From contig JBBRMF010000150.1 in assembly GCA_038230975.1 (NCBI GenBank), positions 1-12,634 of the forward strand: DNA of 12,634 nt. The letters are read 5' to 3'. The notes below the pieces were generated by a model. The model had not been told where the DNA came from and searched no databases. It worked only from the letters and a program-made list of their open reading frames with translations. Both the position numbers and the translations under genes were made by a program. Positions within the stretch are counted from its first letter, which is position 1. The number at the start of each line of letters is the position of its first letter. Shown here in pieces: positions 1-6,824 of the stretch. This stretch comes from JANXVV01 sp038230975. GTDB taxonomy: Bacteria > Planctomycetota > Phycisphaerae > Tepidisphaerales > Tepidisphaeraceae.

Positions 1-228
1 CACTTCAACCGAATGCAGGCCAACGATCAGGCCCGCCGGCAAGCTCGGCATGATGCGAACTCTGACTTTATCGAGATGATTGGTGGCTATCGAACCGTCT
101 ACAACACCGCAACCGGCACGAGCCAAAGCGTGAATTATTATCAGGTGAATGAGATCACCAACGCCTGGAATGCCGCGTCAAATAATCCAAATCAATATGT
201 GCAGATCCCGCTGCGATACCAGCGATGA
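1..228 (+). CDS. 3' end of an unrecognised protein gene (5' end outside window)
   Basis: The frame is open from the first base to a TGA at 226-228, giving 75 visible residues beginning HFNRMQAND. The first Met (base 13) is internal, so this is the C-terminal part of a longer protein. The segment has a charged helix-like stretch (QANDQARRQARHDAN), then a Gly/Tyr/Thr-rich part (GGYRTVYNTATG) and an end of the form YVQIPLRYQR. The composition looks coding and soluble, with no membrane segment. I do not recognise the family and assign no function. It lies upstream of the DNA methyltransferase on the same strand; the longest possible methyltransferase frame would overlap it, which is one reason for choosing a later methyltransferase start. 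Confidence 0.6.
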   Translation, partial: HFNRMQANDQARRQARHDANSDFIEMIGGYRTVYNTATGTSQSVNYYQVNEITNAWNAASNNPNQYVQIPLRYQR

Positions 229-325
229 AGATGAACAGTTCCAGCCGCTGCCGAGAAACATGGCCGCTGGAGTTTTGCATCTCAGACTTTTCAAACCCGC
301 CCTCTTCCTCGAAGATGTTTCCAAT

Positions 326-1066
326 ATGCGGAATCCCCCACGTCCACGCGATGCAAAGCTAAACCTGCCAAGGTCTGCCCGCCCTCGAAAGCCTTCCTTG
401 CGAATACAGCCCACCACGCTCTGGGAATATCCATCTCAGGACTACGGCGACTCCCAGCAAGGTTTGCCCGGGTACAAAGGCGCAACCCCCAGCTACATCA
501 TCTGGAATCTCCTTCAACGCTACACCGAGAAAAATGATCTCGTCATAGACCCATGTGCCGGTAGCGGTACAACGCTTGATGTGGCCCGCGATCTTGGCCG
601 CCGGTCGTTGGGCTACGATGTTCACCCGGCCCGCAAAGACATCTTCCGCGTCGACGCCCGCAAGCTCCCTCCGGAACTCACTAACAAAGTCGACTTCGTT
701 TTCATCGACCCACCCTACGGAACGCACCTGGATTACGGCCCCGATCCGCGCGATATCGGCAAGCTCGATGCCGCCGAGGGAGCCTACTACGAAGCGATGG
801 AGCAAGTCATTTCCGAAATACACCGCGTCCTGAAACCGGGCTCCCATATGGCTCTGTATGTGAGCGACAGCTTCGTCAAAGGGCAGGGATTTCATCCGAT
901 TGGGTTTGAACTGTTCAATCTGCTTCGGCAAAAACTCACCCCCGTGGATATCATCTCCGTCGTACGGCATAACAAAACGCTGGAGATGGGGAACTATCGG
1001 AAGGCAGCGGAGGAGGGGAATTTTTATCTGAGGGGGTTTAATTATCTTTTCGTGATGAAGAAATAG
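326..1066 (+). CDS. DNA methyltransferase, N6_N4_Mtase type (orphan)
   Basis: This is an S-adenosylmethionine-dependent DNA amino-methyltransferase, modifying adenine N6 or cytosine N4. Counting from the ATG at 326 (246 aa), TLWEYPSQ is at 31-38 and TPSYIIWNLLQRY at 54-66 (motif X region). The SAM-binding motif I, DPCAGSGTT, is at 75-83, GYDVHP at 96-101, and the catalytic motif IV, DPPY, at 128-131. The order X-I-IV fits the gamma arrangement, and DPPY leans toward adenine N6. The start is uncertain: the frame is open back to 149, and ATG codons at 260 and 326 are both possible. I prefer 326 because the MRNPPRPRDAKLNLPRS lead runs into the conserved block and the gene then clears the upstream one; GAAG at 311-314 is only a weak ribosome site. 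No endonuclease or specificity gene is visible nearby. The target sequence is unknown. Confidence 0.88.
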   Translation: MRNPPRPRDAKLNLPRSARPRKPSLRIQPTTLWEYPSQDYGDSQQGLPGYKGATPSYIIWNLLQRYTEKNDLVIDPCAGSGTTLDVARDLGRRSLGYDVHPARKDIFRVDARKLPPELTNKVDFVFIDPPYGTHLDYGPDPRDIGKLDAAEGAYYEAMEQVISEIHRVLKPGSHMALYVSDSFVKGQGFHPIGFELFNLLRQKLTPVDIISVVRHNKTLEMGNYRKAAEEGNFYLRGFNYLFVMKK

Positions 1067-1152
1067 AGACAGCAACTGCGAGAACGTTTCGTAGTTCCTG
1101 GCCGCAGACACCTCGGAATCAGTTCCCCCTTTTGGGGAGTTTCTACGAAAAT

Positions 1153-1710
1153 TTACACAGCGACGAAATTGTCCATCCACGCACCGAATTCCTTGCCATA
1201 GAGACTCTGAGCGTACTTTACAATTTTCTCGACCTCGGCGTTCCCTGTCACGGGTTGAAGCGTGAATTGCTTAGCAAGCCATTCGGCATATTCGGCGGCT
1301 CGATCGCTGGCTTTGTCGTCTTGGCTTTTATAGTAAGTAACGGACTTGTGAGAGATCATCGGCTCAGCATCAAGCGTCAGGATTCGTAGCAACTCAACGA
1401 CGTTCCCCGCGACAACATGTACACCACCTTCATCGCCGAACACCACAATCGGAGCATCTTGTAGCATGCCGTTCCGCCGCCAAATCACATAGGCTGATCC
1501 GGATCCATTTGCTTGGCCTATGGGATATATACATTCAAGAAACTCAGGCTTATTGGACCATGTCTTAAATAATGCTTTGTCATCAACTGTGAGTTCGAAG
1601 CCGGAGCTGAAGAAGCTAAGTCGCTGATTGAAATAGACAAGAAGGCTGGCGAGCGCTTCAGGAACGTCGAGAGGTTGAAAATTCTGCTTATACTCATTGA
1701 GTGGTATCAT
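1153..1710 (-). CDS. SMI1/KNR4 (SUKH)-like hypothetical protein
   Basis: This encodes a 185-aa soluble protein with no signal peptide or membrane helix. It starts at the ATG at 1710 with a weak GGA about 10 bases upstream. The middle, with GSGSAYVIWRR, APIVVFGDEGGVHVVAGN and VVELLRIL, has the pattern of SMI1/KNR4-type proteins: a small residue-rich turn, a strand with Tyr-Trp, then a Gly-Glu-Gly turn and a hydrophobic helix. Many such proteins are immunity factors against secreted or contact-dependent toxins, but others are housekeeping, and no toxin or RHS/polymorphic gene is visible here. The gene is convergent with the methyltransferase and divergent from the PIN gene, and its DNA looks AT-richer than the glcD-pyrG genes. 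The coding call is fairly safe; the family call is moderate, and the immunity role would be an inference only. Confidence 0.62.
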   Translation of the reverse strand: MIPLNEYKQNFQPLDVPEALASLLVYFNQRLSFFSSGFELTVDDKALFKTWSNKPEFLECIYPIGQANGSGSAYVIWRRNGMLQDAPIVVFGDEGGVHVVAGNVVELLRILTLDAEPMISHKSVTYYKSQDDKASDRAAEYAEWLAKQFTLQPVTGNAEVEKIVKYAQSLYGKEFGAWMDNFVAV

Positions 1711-1912
1711 AAAAGCATCCGCTTAAATAAAGGTCGCATCAATGTCCGCGAAGAAGTAGGCAAACCCATAACTCATTGTAACCCTGAGAACAATTCGACG
1801 GCGACGTTATGTAACCCATTGCAATGGCATCGAATAAGTTGATCACCTGAACAACGTATTGATCTCTTTCTCTATAGAACCTTCATTGCGCAAAAGGAGA
1901 CGACAGGTTCAT

Positions 1913-1960
1913 ATGACATTACTTCTAGCACGACGAGTCAGTACAATCACGCGAGCATGA
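1913..1960 (+). CDS. possible 15-codon leader peptide before the PIN gene
   Basis: An ATG at 1913 opens 15 codons (MTLLLARRVSTITRA) and stops at TGA 1958-1960, which overlaps the PIN gene's ATG (1957-1959) as ATGA. A good Shine-Dalgarno sequence, AAGGAG at 1894-1899, lies 13 bases before this ATG, whereas the PIN ATG itself has only a weak GCGAG just upstream. The arrangement suggests translational coupling or delivery of ribosomes to the PIN gene. The spacing is long and the peptide is very short, so this could be chance. Confidence 0.25.
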   Translation: MTLLLARRVSTITRA

Positions 1961-2418
1961 AACCGAGTGTTTACATCGAGACAACTATCGTCGGGCATCT
2001 AACCAGTCGTCTTCCCAGCGATATTATCGTCATGGGGCAAATGCTAGTCACTCGGCAATGGTGGAGCGACTCACGTCATGGTTTCACTACAGTCGTTTCG
2101 GAGCTTGTCCGGCAGGAAGTTTCAAGGGGTGACCCAATCGCGGCCGCAGAACGGGTGAAGGCGATCGATTCAATTCCATCGTTGCCCATCCTTGAAACAG
2201 CGAAAGAGTTAGCCGAAGCGTTGATCCGTCAGCACGGGCTACCTGAAAAGGCGAGAGTCGATGCACTTCATCTTGCGATCTGCGCAGCGAACGAGATCGA
2301 ATATCTCCTAACATGGAACTGTCGCCACCTCGCAAATGCAACGTGTCAAAAAAAATCGAGGCGATCTGCAGCAAATCAGGGTATAATCCGCCGGTCATCT
2401 GTACACCAGAACAATTGA
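1957..2418 (+). CDS. PIN-domain toxin (VapC-like), 3' end frameshifted
   Basis: PIN-domain proteins of this kind are Mg-dependent ribonucleases, usually the toxin of a type II toxin-antitoxin pair. The start MKPSVYIETTIVGHL is typical, with Glu8 taking the place of the usual first Asp. SELVRQEV and ARVDALHLA supply the next acidic residues, and LLTWNCRHLAN is the final conserved strand and helix, with Asn where Asp is often found. As read, the protein ends after 153 aa in an unfamiliar tail (from SRRSAANQG). A run of eight A at 2348-2355 is the break. With one extra A the reading continues QKKIEAICSKSGYNPP, then TPEQLKELR, and stops at 2430-2432, overlapping the next ATG as ATGA. That tail matches what I expect for the family. 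The cause may be a real deletion, transcript slippage or a sequencing error. Confidence 0.82.
   Translation: MKPSVYIETTIVGHLTSRLPSDIIVMGQMLVTRQWWSDSRHGFTTVVSELVRQEVSRGDPIAAAERVKAIDSIPSLPILETAKELAEALIRQHGLPEKARVDALHLAICAANEIEYLLTWNCRHLANATCQKKSRRSAANQGIIRRSSVHQNN
2348..2355 (+). other. A8 homopolymer at the PIN reading-frame break
   Basis: Eight consecutive A follow TGTC in the PIN gene. Nine would keep the conserved C-terminal frame open to 2432. A tract of this length is prone both to assembly or sequencing error and to polymerase slippage that can restore a frame in part of the transcripts. Confidence 0.8.
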
Positions 2419-2428
2419 AGGAGTTGAG

Positions 2429-2623
2429 ATGATGTCCGAGCAAAATCCAATTATTGAAGAAATCCGACTAGTCCGTGAACAGATGCTTGCGGAACACAAT
2501 GGCGATTTGGGATCGCTGGTACGCGAACTTCAGCGATTGTCTGAAGAGCGTACACACCTCGCTCAATCGCCCGGAGATCCGTCATCTCCCTTGGAGAACG
2601 CACCGGTTAAAATAGCTGGCTGA
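2429..2623 (+). CDS. small partner protein of the PIN toxin, putative antitoxin
   Basis: This is a 64-aa, mostly helical, acidic protein (NPIIEEIRLVREQMLAEHN, then LGSLVRELQRLSEER). Short proteins starting with a PI-(V/I)-EEIR pattern are, from memory, commonly encoded directly downstream of PIN proteins of this type and are presumed to be cognate antitoxins. No DNA-binding fold is evident. AAGGAG at 2418-2423 serves either ATG 2429 or the adjacent ATG 2432, and spacing favours the second. The corrected PIN frame ends at 2432, giving a 4-base ATGA overlap that implies coupled translation. The order toxin first, antitoxin second is the reverse of classical vapBC. Toxin neutralisation is inferred from context, not shown. 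Confidence 0.72.
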   Translation: MMSEQNPIIEEIRLVREQMLAEHNGDLGSLVRELQRLSEERTHLAQSPGDPSSPLENAPVKIAG

Positions 2624-2650
2624 TTACTTCTTTTCCCGAATCCAGCCTAA

Positions 2651-4087
2651 ATGGAGTTATTCACTGACCTTCTTTCTATCTTTCCGCGTGATCGTGTCCT
2701 AAGCGATCCGGCGGAACTATTCGTCTATGAATTCGACGGTTTCACGATCGCCCGGGCCCGCCCGGCGGCGGTCGTTTTTCCGACTACGACAGAGGAGGTA
2801 GCGGCGGTCGTGAAGCTGCTAGCCAAGCATCAAGTGCAGATCGTCCCGCGCGGTTCGGGCACAGGGTTGGCCGGGGGATGTGTGGCATTTGATAACGGTG
2901 TCGTCGTCTCGACCGTGAAGATGAATCGCATTCTCGCGATTGATCTCGAAAATCGTGTGGCGCATGTCGAAGCCGGGGTGCGGAACACGGCGCTTTCGGA
3001 AGCGGTAGCCGCCCTATCCGGTGGCGCGGCGTACCACTTCGCACCCGACCCTTCCAGCCAGCGCGCCAGTACCATCGGTGGAAACGCGGCGACGAATGCA
3101 GGCGGCATTCATACCCTTAAAGATTTCGTCAGCAGCAATCATGTGCTCGGCATTGAAATGGTATTGAGCGATGGCTCGATCTTTCAATGTGGTGGGCAGA
3201 ACGGCTGTTACGAAGACGGGCCGTTTGATCTTCCCGGATTAATCTGCGGCAGCGAAGGGACGCTCGGAATCATCACCAAACTCTGGGTGCGGCTGGTTCC
3301 GAAGGCGACCGATTTTCGCACGCTTGTGGCGACATTCAGCACTTCATCCGATGCCTGCAATGCCGTGAGCGATATCATCGCCGCGGGGATGCTGCCGGCG
3401 GCCATGGAGATGATGGATGGAGCCATGGTGCGCGCGGTGGAAGATGCGTTTCATTTTGGGTTCTCCAAAGAGGCTCAGGCACTGCTGCTGATCGAACTCG
3501 ATGGAGTTGCCGAATTGCTCGACGGCCAATTGGCTGACGTCATCGCGATTTGCGAAAATCATCATGCCGCAAAGGTCGAGCATTCCAGTGACGCCGGCCG
3601 CCGCGCGGCACTTTGGAAGGCGCGGAAAAGCGCGTTCGGCGCACTCGGAAGAATCAGCCATAGCTATTGTACGCAGGATGCGTGTGTGCCGCGCAGCAAA
3701 TTGGCGGAGGTTTTGGAGCGCATCACGGAGATCGGTCAGGAACATGGATTGCAAATCCCCAGTGCCTTTCATGCCGGTGATGGAAATATCCATCCGATTT
3801 TTCTGTACGATGATGCCGATGAAGCGCAAGTGCAAAACACGCTGCAGGCCGCCGAGAAAGTGCTGAAATACTGCATCGATATCGGCGGCACGGTGACGGG
3901 TGAGCATGGCGTGGGCGTCGAGAAACTGCATCTAATGCCCTATTTATTTGATCGCGCCACGATGGATCAGTTTCAGCGAATCAAGTCGGCATTCGATCCA
4001 CTTCAACAGATCAACGTCGGCAAGCTCTTGCCCAACGACAAGGTTCGAGTACAACTGCTCAAGCCAGGTCGTCACGTGCCACAGTGA
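2651..4087 (+). CDS. glcD: FAD-linked oxidase, glycolate oxidase subunit GlcD-like
   Basis: This is a 478-aa flavoprotein of the VAO/PCMH superfamily that oxidises a 2-hydroxy acid such as glycolate or D-lactate, passing electrons to a partner or quinone. The N-terminal FAD-binding half shows PRGSGTGLAGG (66-76), PDPSS (132-136), STIGGN (140-145) and GSEGTLGI (200-207). The C-terminal oxidase domain shows FHAGDGNIHP (373-382), with the metal/substrate histidines, and TVTGEHGVG (414-422), both typical of GlcD and D-lactate dehydrogenases. The length is close to that of E. coli GlcD (499 aa). No GlcE or GlcF gene is adjacent, so it may act alone or with partners elsewhere. The start lacks a clear ribosome site but immediately precedes the conserved part. 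It sits 27 bases after the putative antitoxin and 18 before the lipoprotein gene. The exact substrate is not determinable here. Confidence 0.93.
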   Translation: MELFTDLLSIFPRDRVLSDPAELFVYEFDGFTIARARPAAVVFPTTTEEVAAVVKLLAKHQVQIVPRGSGTGLAGGCVAFDNGVVVSTVKMNRILAIDLENRVAHVEAGVRNTALSEAVAALSGGAAYHFAPDPSSQRASTIGGNAATNAGGIHTLKDFVSSNHVLGIEMVLSDGSIFQCGGQNGCYEDGPFDLPGLICGSEGTLGIITKLWVRLVPKATDFRTLVATFSTSSDACNAVSDIIAAGMLPAAMEMMDGAMVRAVEDAFHFGFSKEAQALLLIELDGVAELLDGQLADVIAICENHHAAKVEHSSDAGRRAALWKARKSAFGALGRISHSYCTQDACVPRSKLAEVLERITEIGQEHGLQIPSAFHAGDGNIHPIFLYDDADEAQVQNTLQAAEKVLKYCIDIGGTVTGEHGVGVEKLHLMPYLFDRATMDQFQRIKSAFDPLQQINVGKLLPNDKVRVQLLKPGRHVPQ

Positions 4088-4105
4088 AATTCTCACGGCG
4101 GACTC

Positions 4106-4516
4106 ATGAAGCGGGCGAGCAAATCGATCGCACTCGTGCTGATCACTTCAACCACGATCCTTCAAGGGTGCGGGGATCCTGCAAGTACTGCGAAGACCAC
4201 CGACCCGAACGATGAAGAATGGCCACCACCTTCGCATTTGTTGTCTGAGAGCGACTACTACTCCACGACACAGCCGACCACCCAGCCACACGGATACTCC
4301 ACGTATCACTCGCGAAACTCCCCCGGTTTGTGGGGCTGGTTCTTTTCATCCCCTTCTCGTTATTCGCGCGGGTTTTCGTCCAACGGCGATTATCGCAGTT
4401 CATCCAGCAGCAGCAGCCGCTCCGGCAGTTCAAGTTCTTCGAGCCATGGTTCGGGTACGGCAAGAGGGGGATTTGGTTCAAGCGGTCACAGCGCCTCGCA
4501 CAGCGGAGGGGGCTGA
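4106..4516 (+). CDS. Ser/Gly-rich lipoprotein, YgiB/YjfM-like in position and C-terminus
   Basis: This is a 136-aa predicted lipoprotein: a basic start (MKRASKS), a hydrophobic stretch, then a lipobox LQGC with the lipidated Cys at 22. After an acidic/Pro spacer comes a Tyr/Ser segment with PGLWGWFF at about 73-80, a run of Ser with Arg and Gly, and a C-terminus with RGGFG at 120-124 ending GGG. From memory, E. coli YgiB is also a lipoprotein with an RGGFG motif and a Ser/Gly tail, and it too lies next to a glutathionylspermidine-synthase-like gene. The rest of the sequence does not obviously match, so I call it a positional analogue or divergent homologue. CGGCGGA at 4096-4102 is a modest ribosome site. 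Its end overlaps the ribosome site of the next gene. Function is unknown; an envelope role is inferred. Confidence 0.78.
   Translation: MKRASKSIALVLITSTTILQGCGDPASTAKTTDPNDEEWPPPSHLLSESDYYSTTQPTTQPHGYSTYHSRNSPGLWGWFFSSPSRYSRGFSSNGDYRSSSSSSSRSGSSSSSSHGSGTARGGFGSSGHSASHSGGG
4505..4510 (+). promoter_or_regulatory. ribosome binding site deciding a TTG start
   Basis: GGAGGG lies inside the last codons of the lipoprotein gene, 9 bases before TTG 4520-4522. It supports the TTG start of the ATP-grasp gene and suggests coupled translation of the two. Confidence 0.7.
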
Positions 4517-4519
4517 CCC

Positions 4520-5641
4520 TTGCAACGAATCAAATCCATTCCTCGTCAAGATTGGCAGGCGACGGTCGAGTCGCAGGGCTTTCATTTTCACACGGCGGAC
4601 GGGCAACCCTATTGGGATGAAAGCGCGTACTACCAGTTCACATCGGCTCAGATCGATGAACTGGAACGCGCGACCTATGAGTTGGATCGAATGTGCCTTG
4701 AAGCGGTGCAGCATGTGATCGATGAGCGGCGTCTGGGGCTGTTCGGTATTCCGGAAAAGTTTGCCGATTGGGTGGCCAACAGTTGGGAGACTGACGACCT
4801 GACGATCTACGGGCGATTTGATTTGTCTTACGATGGCCACAACGCCCCGAAGTTGCTTGAATACAATGCCGATACACCCACCTCATTGCTTGAAGCGGCG
4901 GTGATTCAATGGCAGTGGATGAAGGACACTCGGCCGCAACTTGACCAGTTTAATTCGATCCATGAAAAACTCATCGAGGTATGGACGGCCGCAAAACCGG
5001 GCATGAAAGGCACCGTCTATTTTTCGTCGCTCAAGGGCAATGTCGAAGATTACATGAACGTGAATTATCTGCGCGACACCGCAATGCAAGCAGGGTTGCA
5101 GACGGATTATCTGGCGATTGATGAAATCGGTTGGAATGAATCCCGCAGACTATTTCTCGATTTACAAGAGCAACCGATTCACGATTTGTTCAAACTGTAT
5201 CCATGGGAATGGATGATTCGCGAAGCATTCGGGCCACATTTAATCTGGTATCCAACGCGTTGGTATGAACCACCCTGGAAAATGATCCTGAGCAACAAGG
5301 CGATCCTGGCCGTGCTTTGGGAATTGTTTCCCGACAGCAAATATCTCCTCCCGGCGGCGCTTCAGCCGTTCGGAAATTCATTCGTCAAAAAGCCGCTGCT
5401 ATCTCGCGAAGGGGCGAATATCATGGTGGTCGTCAACGGAGAAACCCAAATCCAAACCGGCGGTGATTATGGTGGGCCGTTCGTCTATCAGGCGATTCAA
5501 GCACTGCCCAATTTTGACGGCAATTATCCCGTCATCGGCAGTTGGATGGTGAACGGTTTCGCCTGCGGCATCGGGATTCGAGAAGATACTTCGCCCATCA
5601 CGCAAAATCTGAGTCGATTCGTTCCCCATGTTTTTTCGTAG
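4520..5641 (+). CDS. ygiC: glutathionylspermidine synthase-like ATP-grasp protein (YgiC/YjfC family)
   Basis: This 373-aa protein matches the C-terminal synthetase domain of glutathionylspermidine synthase and the stand-alone E. coli proteins YgiC/YjfC (about 386 aa) nearly end to end. Recognisable blocks are GFHFHTADGQPYW (20-32), LLEYNADTPTSLLEA (112-126, acidic and Asn residues of the active site), LFKLYPWEWM (223-232), SNKAILAVLWELFP (258-271, ATP-grasp Lys), VKKPLLSREGAN (289-300), IGSWMV (339-344) and GIGIRED (350-356, metal-binding acids). The family forms a peptide-like bond using ATP; YgiC-type proteins lack the amidase domain, and their true substrates are not established. Translation starts at a TTG with a strong upstream ribosome site. 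The neighbours, a lipoprotein and a DUF350 membrane protein, recur with this family in enterobacteria, suggesting one envelope-associated pathway. Confidence 0.93.
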   Translation: MQRIKSIPRQDWQATVESQGFHFHTADGQPYWDESAYYQFTSAQIDELERATYELDRMCLEAVQHVIDERRLGLFGIPEKFADWVANSWETDDLTIYGRFDLSYDGHNAPKLLEYNADTPTSLLEAAVIQWQWMKDTRPQLDQFNSIHEKLIEVWTAAKPGMKGTVYFSSLKGNVEDYMNVNYLRDTAMQAGLQTDYLAIDEIGWNESRRLFLDLQEQPIHDLFKLYPWEWMIREAFGPHLIWYPTRWYEPPWKMILSNKAILAVLWELFPDSKYLLPAALQPFGNSFVKKPLLSREGANIMVVVNGETQIQTGGDYGGPFVYQAIQALPNFDGNYPVIGSWMVNGFACGIGIREDTSPITQNLSRFVPHVFS

Positions 5642-5672
5642 GCATCCGCTTCTTTTGGAAAGGACACTTTTT

Positions 5673-5933
5673 ATGTCGAAACTCCTGATCTACACCGCCC
5701 CGCTCGCCGAGATTCTGTGGGATCGATTCTGGACCAATGCGCTGTCGGCGATTGTGTTTGGTGTGATCGGCATTCTGCTAATGGTGCTCGGTTACAAAAC
5801 CTTCGATTGGATTACCCCGAAACTTGATGTGCAGAAGGAGTTGGCCGAGAACCACAATATTGCCGTGGCGATTGTTATTGCAGCGGTGTTGATCGGTGTG
5901 AGCCTGCTGGTGGCTCATATTGTTTCGGCGTGA
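5673..5933 (+). CDS. DUF350-type small membrane protein
   Basis: This is an 86-aa protein with two hydrophobic helices, roughly 23-43 (LSAIVFGVIGILLMVLGYKTF) and 62-84 (the NIAVAIVIAAVLIGVSLLVAH stretch), joined by a charged linker DVQKELAENHN. The pattern KELAE-x-N-x-A-VAI before the second helix is the hallmark of DUF350; E. coli YjfL, next to yjfM and yjfC, carries two copies. Here there is a single copy. I start at ATG 5673 because GGAAAGGA lies at 5657-5664; an in-frame upstream ATG at 5628 lies inside the preceding gene. It follows the ATP-grasp gene by 31 bases and probably closes the operon. The last 59 bases overlap the 3' end of a methyltransferase gene on the other strand. Function is unknown. 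Confidence 0.88.
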   Translation: MSKLLIYTAPLAEILWDRFWTNALSAIVFGVIGILLMVLGYKTFDWITPKLDVQKELAENHNIAVAIVIAAVLIGVSLLVAHIVSA

Positions 5934-6801
5934 CCGTTTCTTTCGTAATCCACAAATCAATCACGCGCTCCTGTCGGCCGACTTTGACCCAGCCGGCTGC
6001 TTTCCTGCGGAACTGATGAAGCCCGTTGAGTGGGCGAGCCAAGCCCATGGCTCCGAGAAATTTTGGAAGCGTCGCGTCGATCTCACGCCGTTTGCGCTCA
6101 ACGAAGAATTCGCGATTTCGCTCAATGTTCAGCGATCCCGGCAGGCGGCGAAGTTCGGCGATGATCTCGCGTTCTGTTGTCCAGTTCAGCGTTGCCAGGC
6201 CCGCGGTGGGTCGACCGAGAAATCGCAGGTATCGCTCAGCCCAGGGTCGGTGCATTTTCGGCAAAAACGGCAGTCGATAATGCGGCTCGAAAAAGCATCG
6301 GTAATCGGGCGCGCGCAGATAAAGCACACCCCCTGGCCGCAACACACGCACCATTTCGCGCAGACACTCAGACACATCCGCGACATGCTCAAGCGTTTGA
6401 AACGTCGAGACCAGATCGAAGGTTGAATCGGCAAATGGCAGGGTCTCTCCGACCGATCCGATCATCCGGCTTGCAAACGCGGCCGGATCGCCAGAGAGCG
6501 CAACCTTGCGGGCGTAATAGGTTCGCTTCCACGCTTCAGGTTCCACACCCATCACATTGAACCCGCGCCGCAAACCGTAGAGCATGAAGGTTCCGCAACC
6601 GGCGGCCATATCCAGAATCGCGCCGACTTCGGGCCGGCGCAAGGTAATGGAATTCCAACGGCGATCGTAATTCTGTGAATCGTCAAACCAGTTGTTGACC
6701 GCCCGCGCGATCCAGGGGCCATCGGGCAGACCGAAGTAATCGGCCCATTCGCGGCAGAGGTTGGCGTGCATGAAGGATCGAAGCTCTTCGAGCGAATTCA
6801 T
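5875..6801 (-). CDS. class I SAM-dependent methyltransferase
   Basis: This 308-aa protein has a Methyltransf_11-type Rossmann domain. Motif I is ILDMAAGCGTF (62-72), followed by GVEPEAWKR (acidic end of strand 2, Glu87), the motif LPFADSTFDLVSTFQTLEHVAD (motif II, with LEHV typical of ubiquinone/small-molecule and sugar methyltransferases) and LREMVRVLRPGGVLYLRAPD (motif III). The N-terminal 50 residues and the C-terminal 100 residues, rich in Arg and Trp, probably define the acceptor, which is unknown. Being downstream of kdsB and pyrG suggests a possible envelope or glycan substrate, but that is inference. The ATG at 6801 has no clear ribosome site; an intercistronic hairpin lies just upstream. 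The last 59 bases overlap the convergent DUF350 gene, so roughly the final 19 residues are antisense-coded and may be dispensable. Confidence 0.87.
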   Translation of the reverse strand: MNSLEELRSFMHANLCREWADYFGLPDGPWIARAVNNWFDDSQNYDRRWNSITLRRPEVGAILDMAAGCGTFMLYGLRRGFNVMGVEPEAWKRTYYARKVALSGDPAAFASRMIGSVGETLPFADSTFDLVSTFQTLEHVADVSECLREMVRVLRPGGVLYLRAPDYRCFFEPHYRLPFLPKMHRPWAERYLRFLGRPTAGLATLNWTTEREIIAELRRLPGSLNIERNREFFVERKRREIDATLPKFLGAMGLARPLNGLHQFRRKAAGWVKVGRQERVIDLWITKETVTPKQYEPPAGSHRSTPLQ

Positions 6802-6824
6802 GAAAAATTTCGGAAGTGGAGGTT

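Noticed and set aside
1124..1138. TCCCC-loop-GGGGA hairpin between the methyltransferase and SUKH-like genes
   Set aside because: Only five base pairs and no proper T-tract; too weak to call a terminator.
359..1180. 273-residue - strand frame opposite the DNA methyltransferase
   Set aside because: The + strand carries motif I and DPPY in a full domain; the antisense frame shows no family features.
3344..3931. 195-residue open frame on the - strand inside glcD
   Set aside because: Glc-type oxidase motifs are continuous on the + strand across this stretch; the antisense frame has no recognisable domain.
4385..4500. Ser-codon-rich stretch as a tandem repeat or CRISPR-like array
   Set aside because: It is low-complexity coding sequence of the lipoprotein without regular repeat-spacer spacing.
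4212..4718. 168-residue + strand frame across the lipoprotein and ATP-grasp genes
   Set aside because: It spans the boundary of two well-supported genes in another frame and has no recognisable features.
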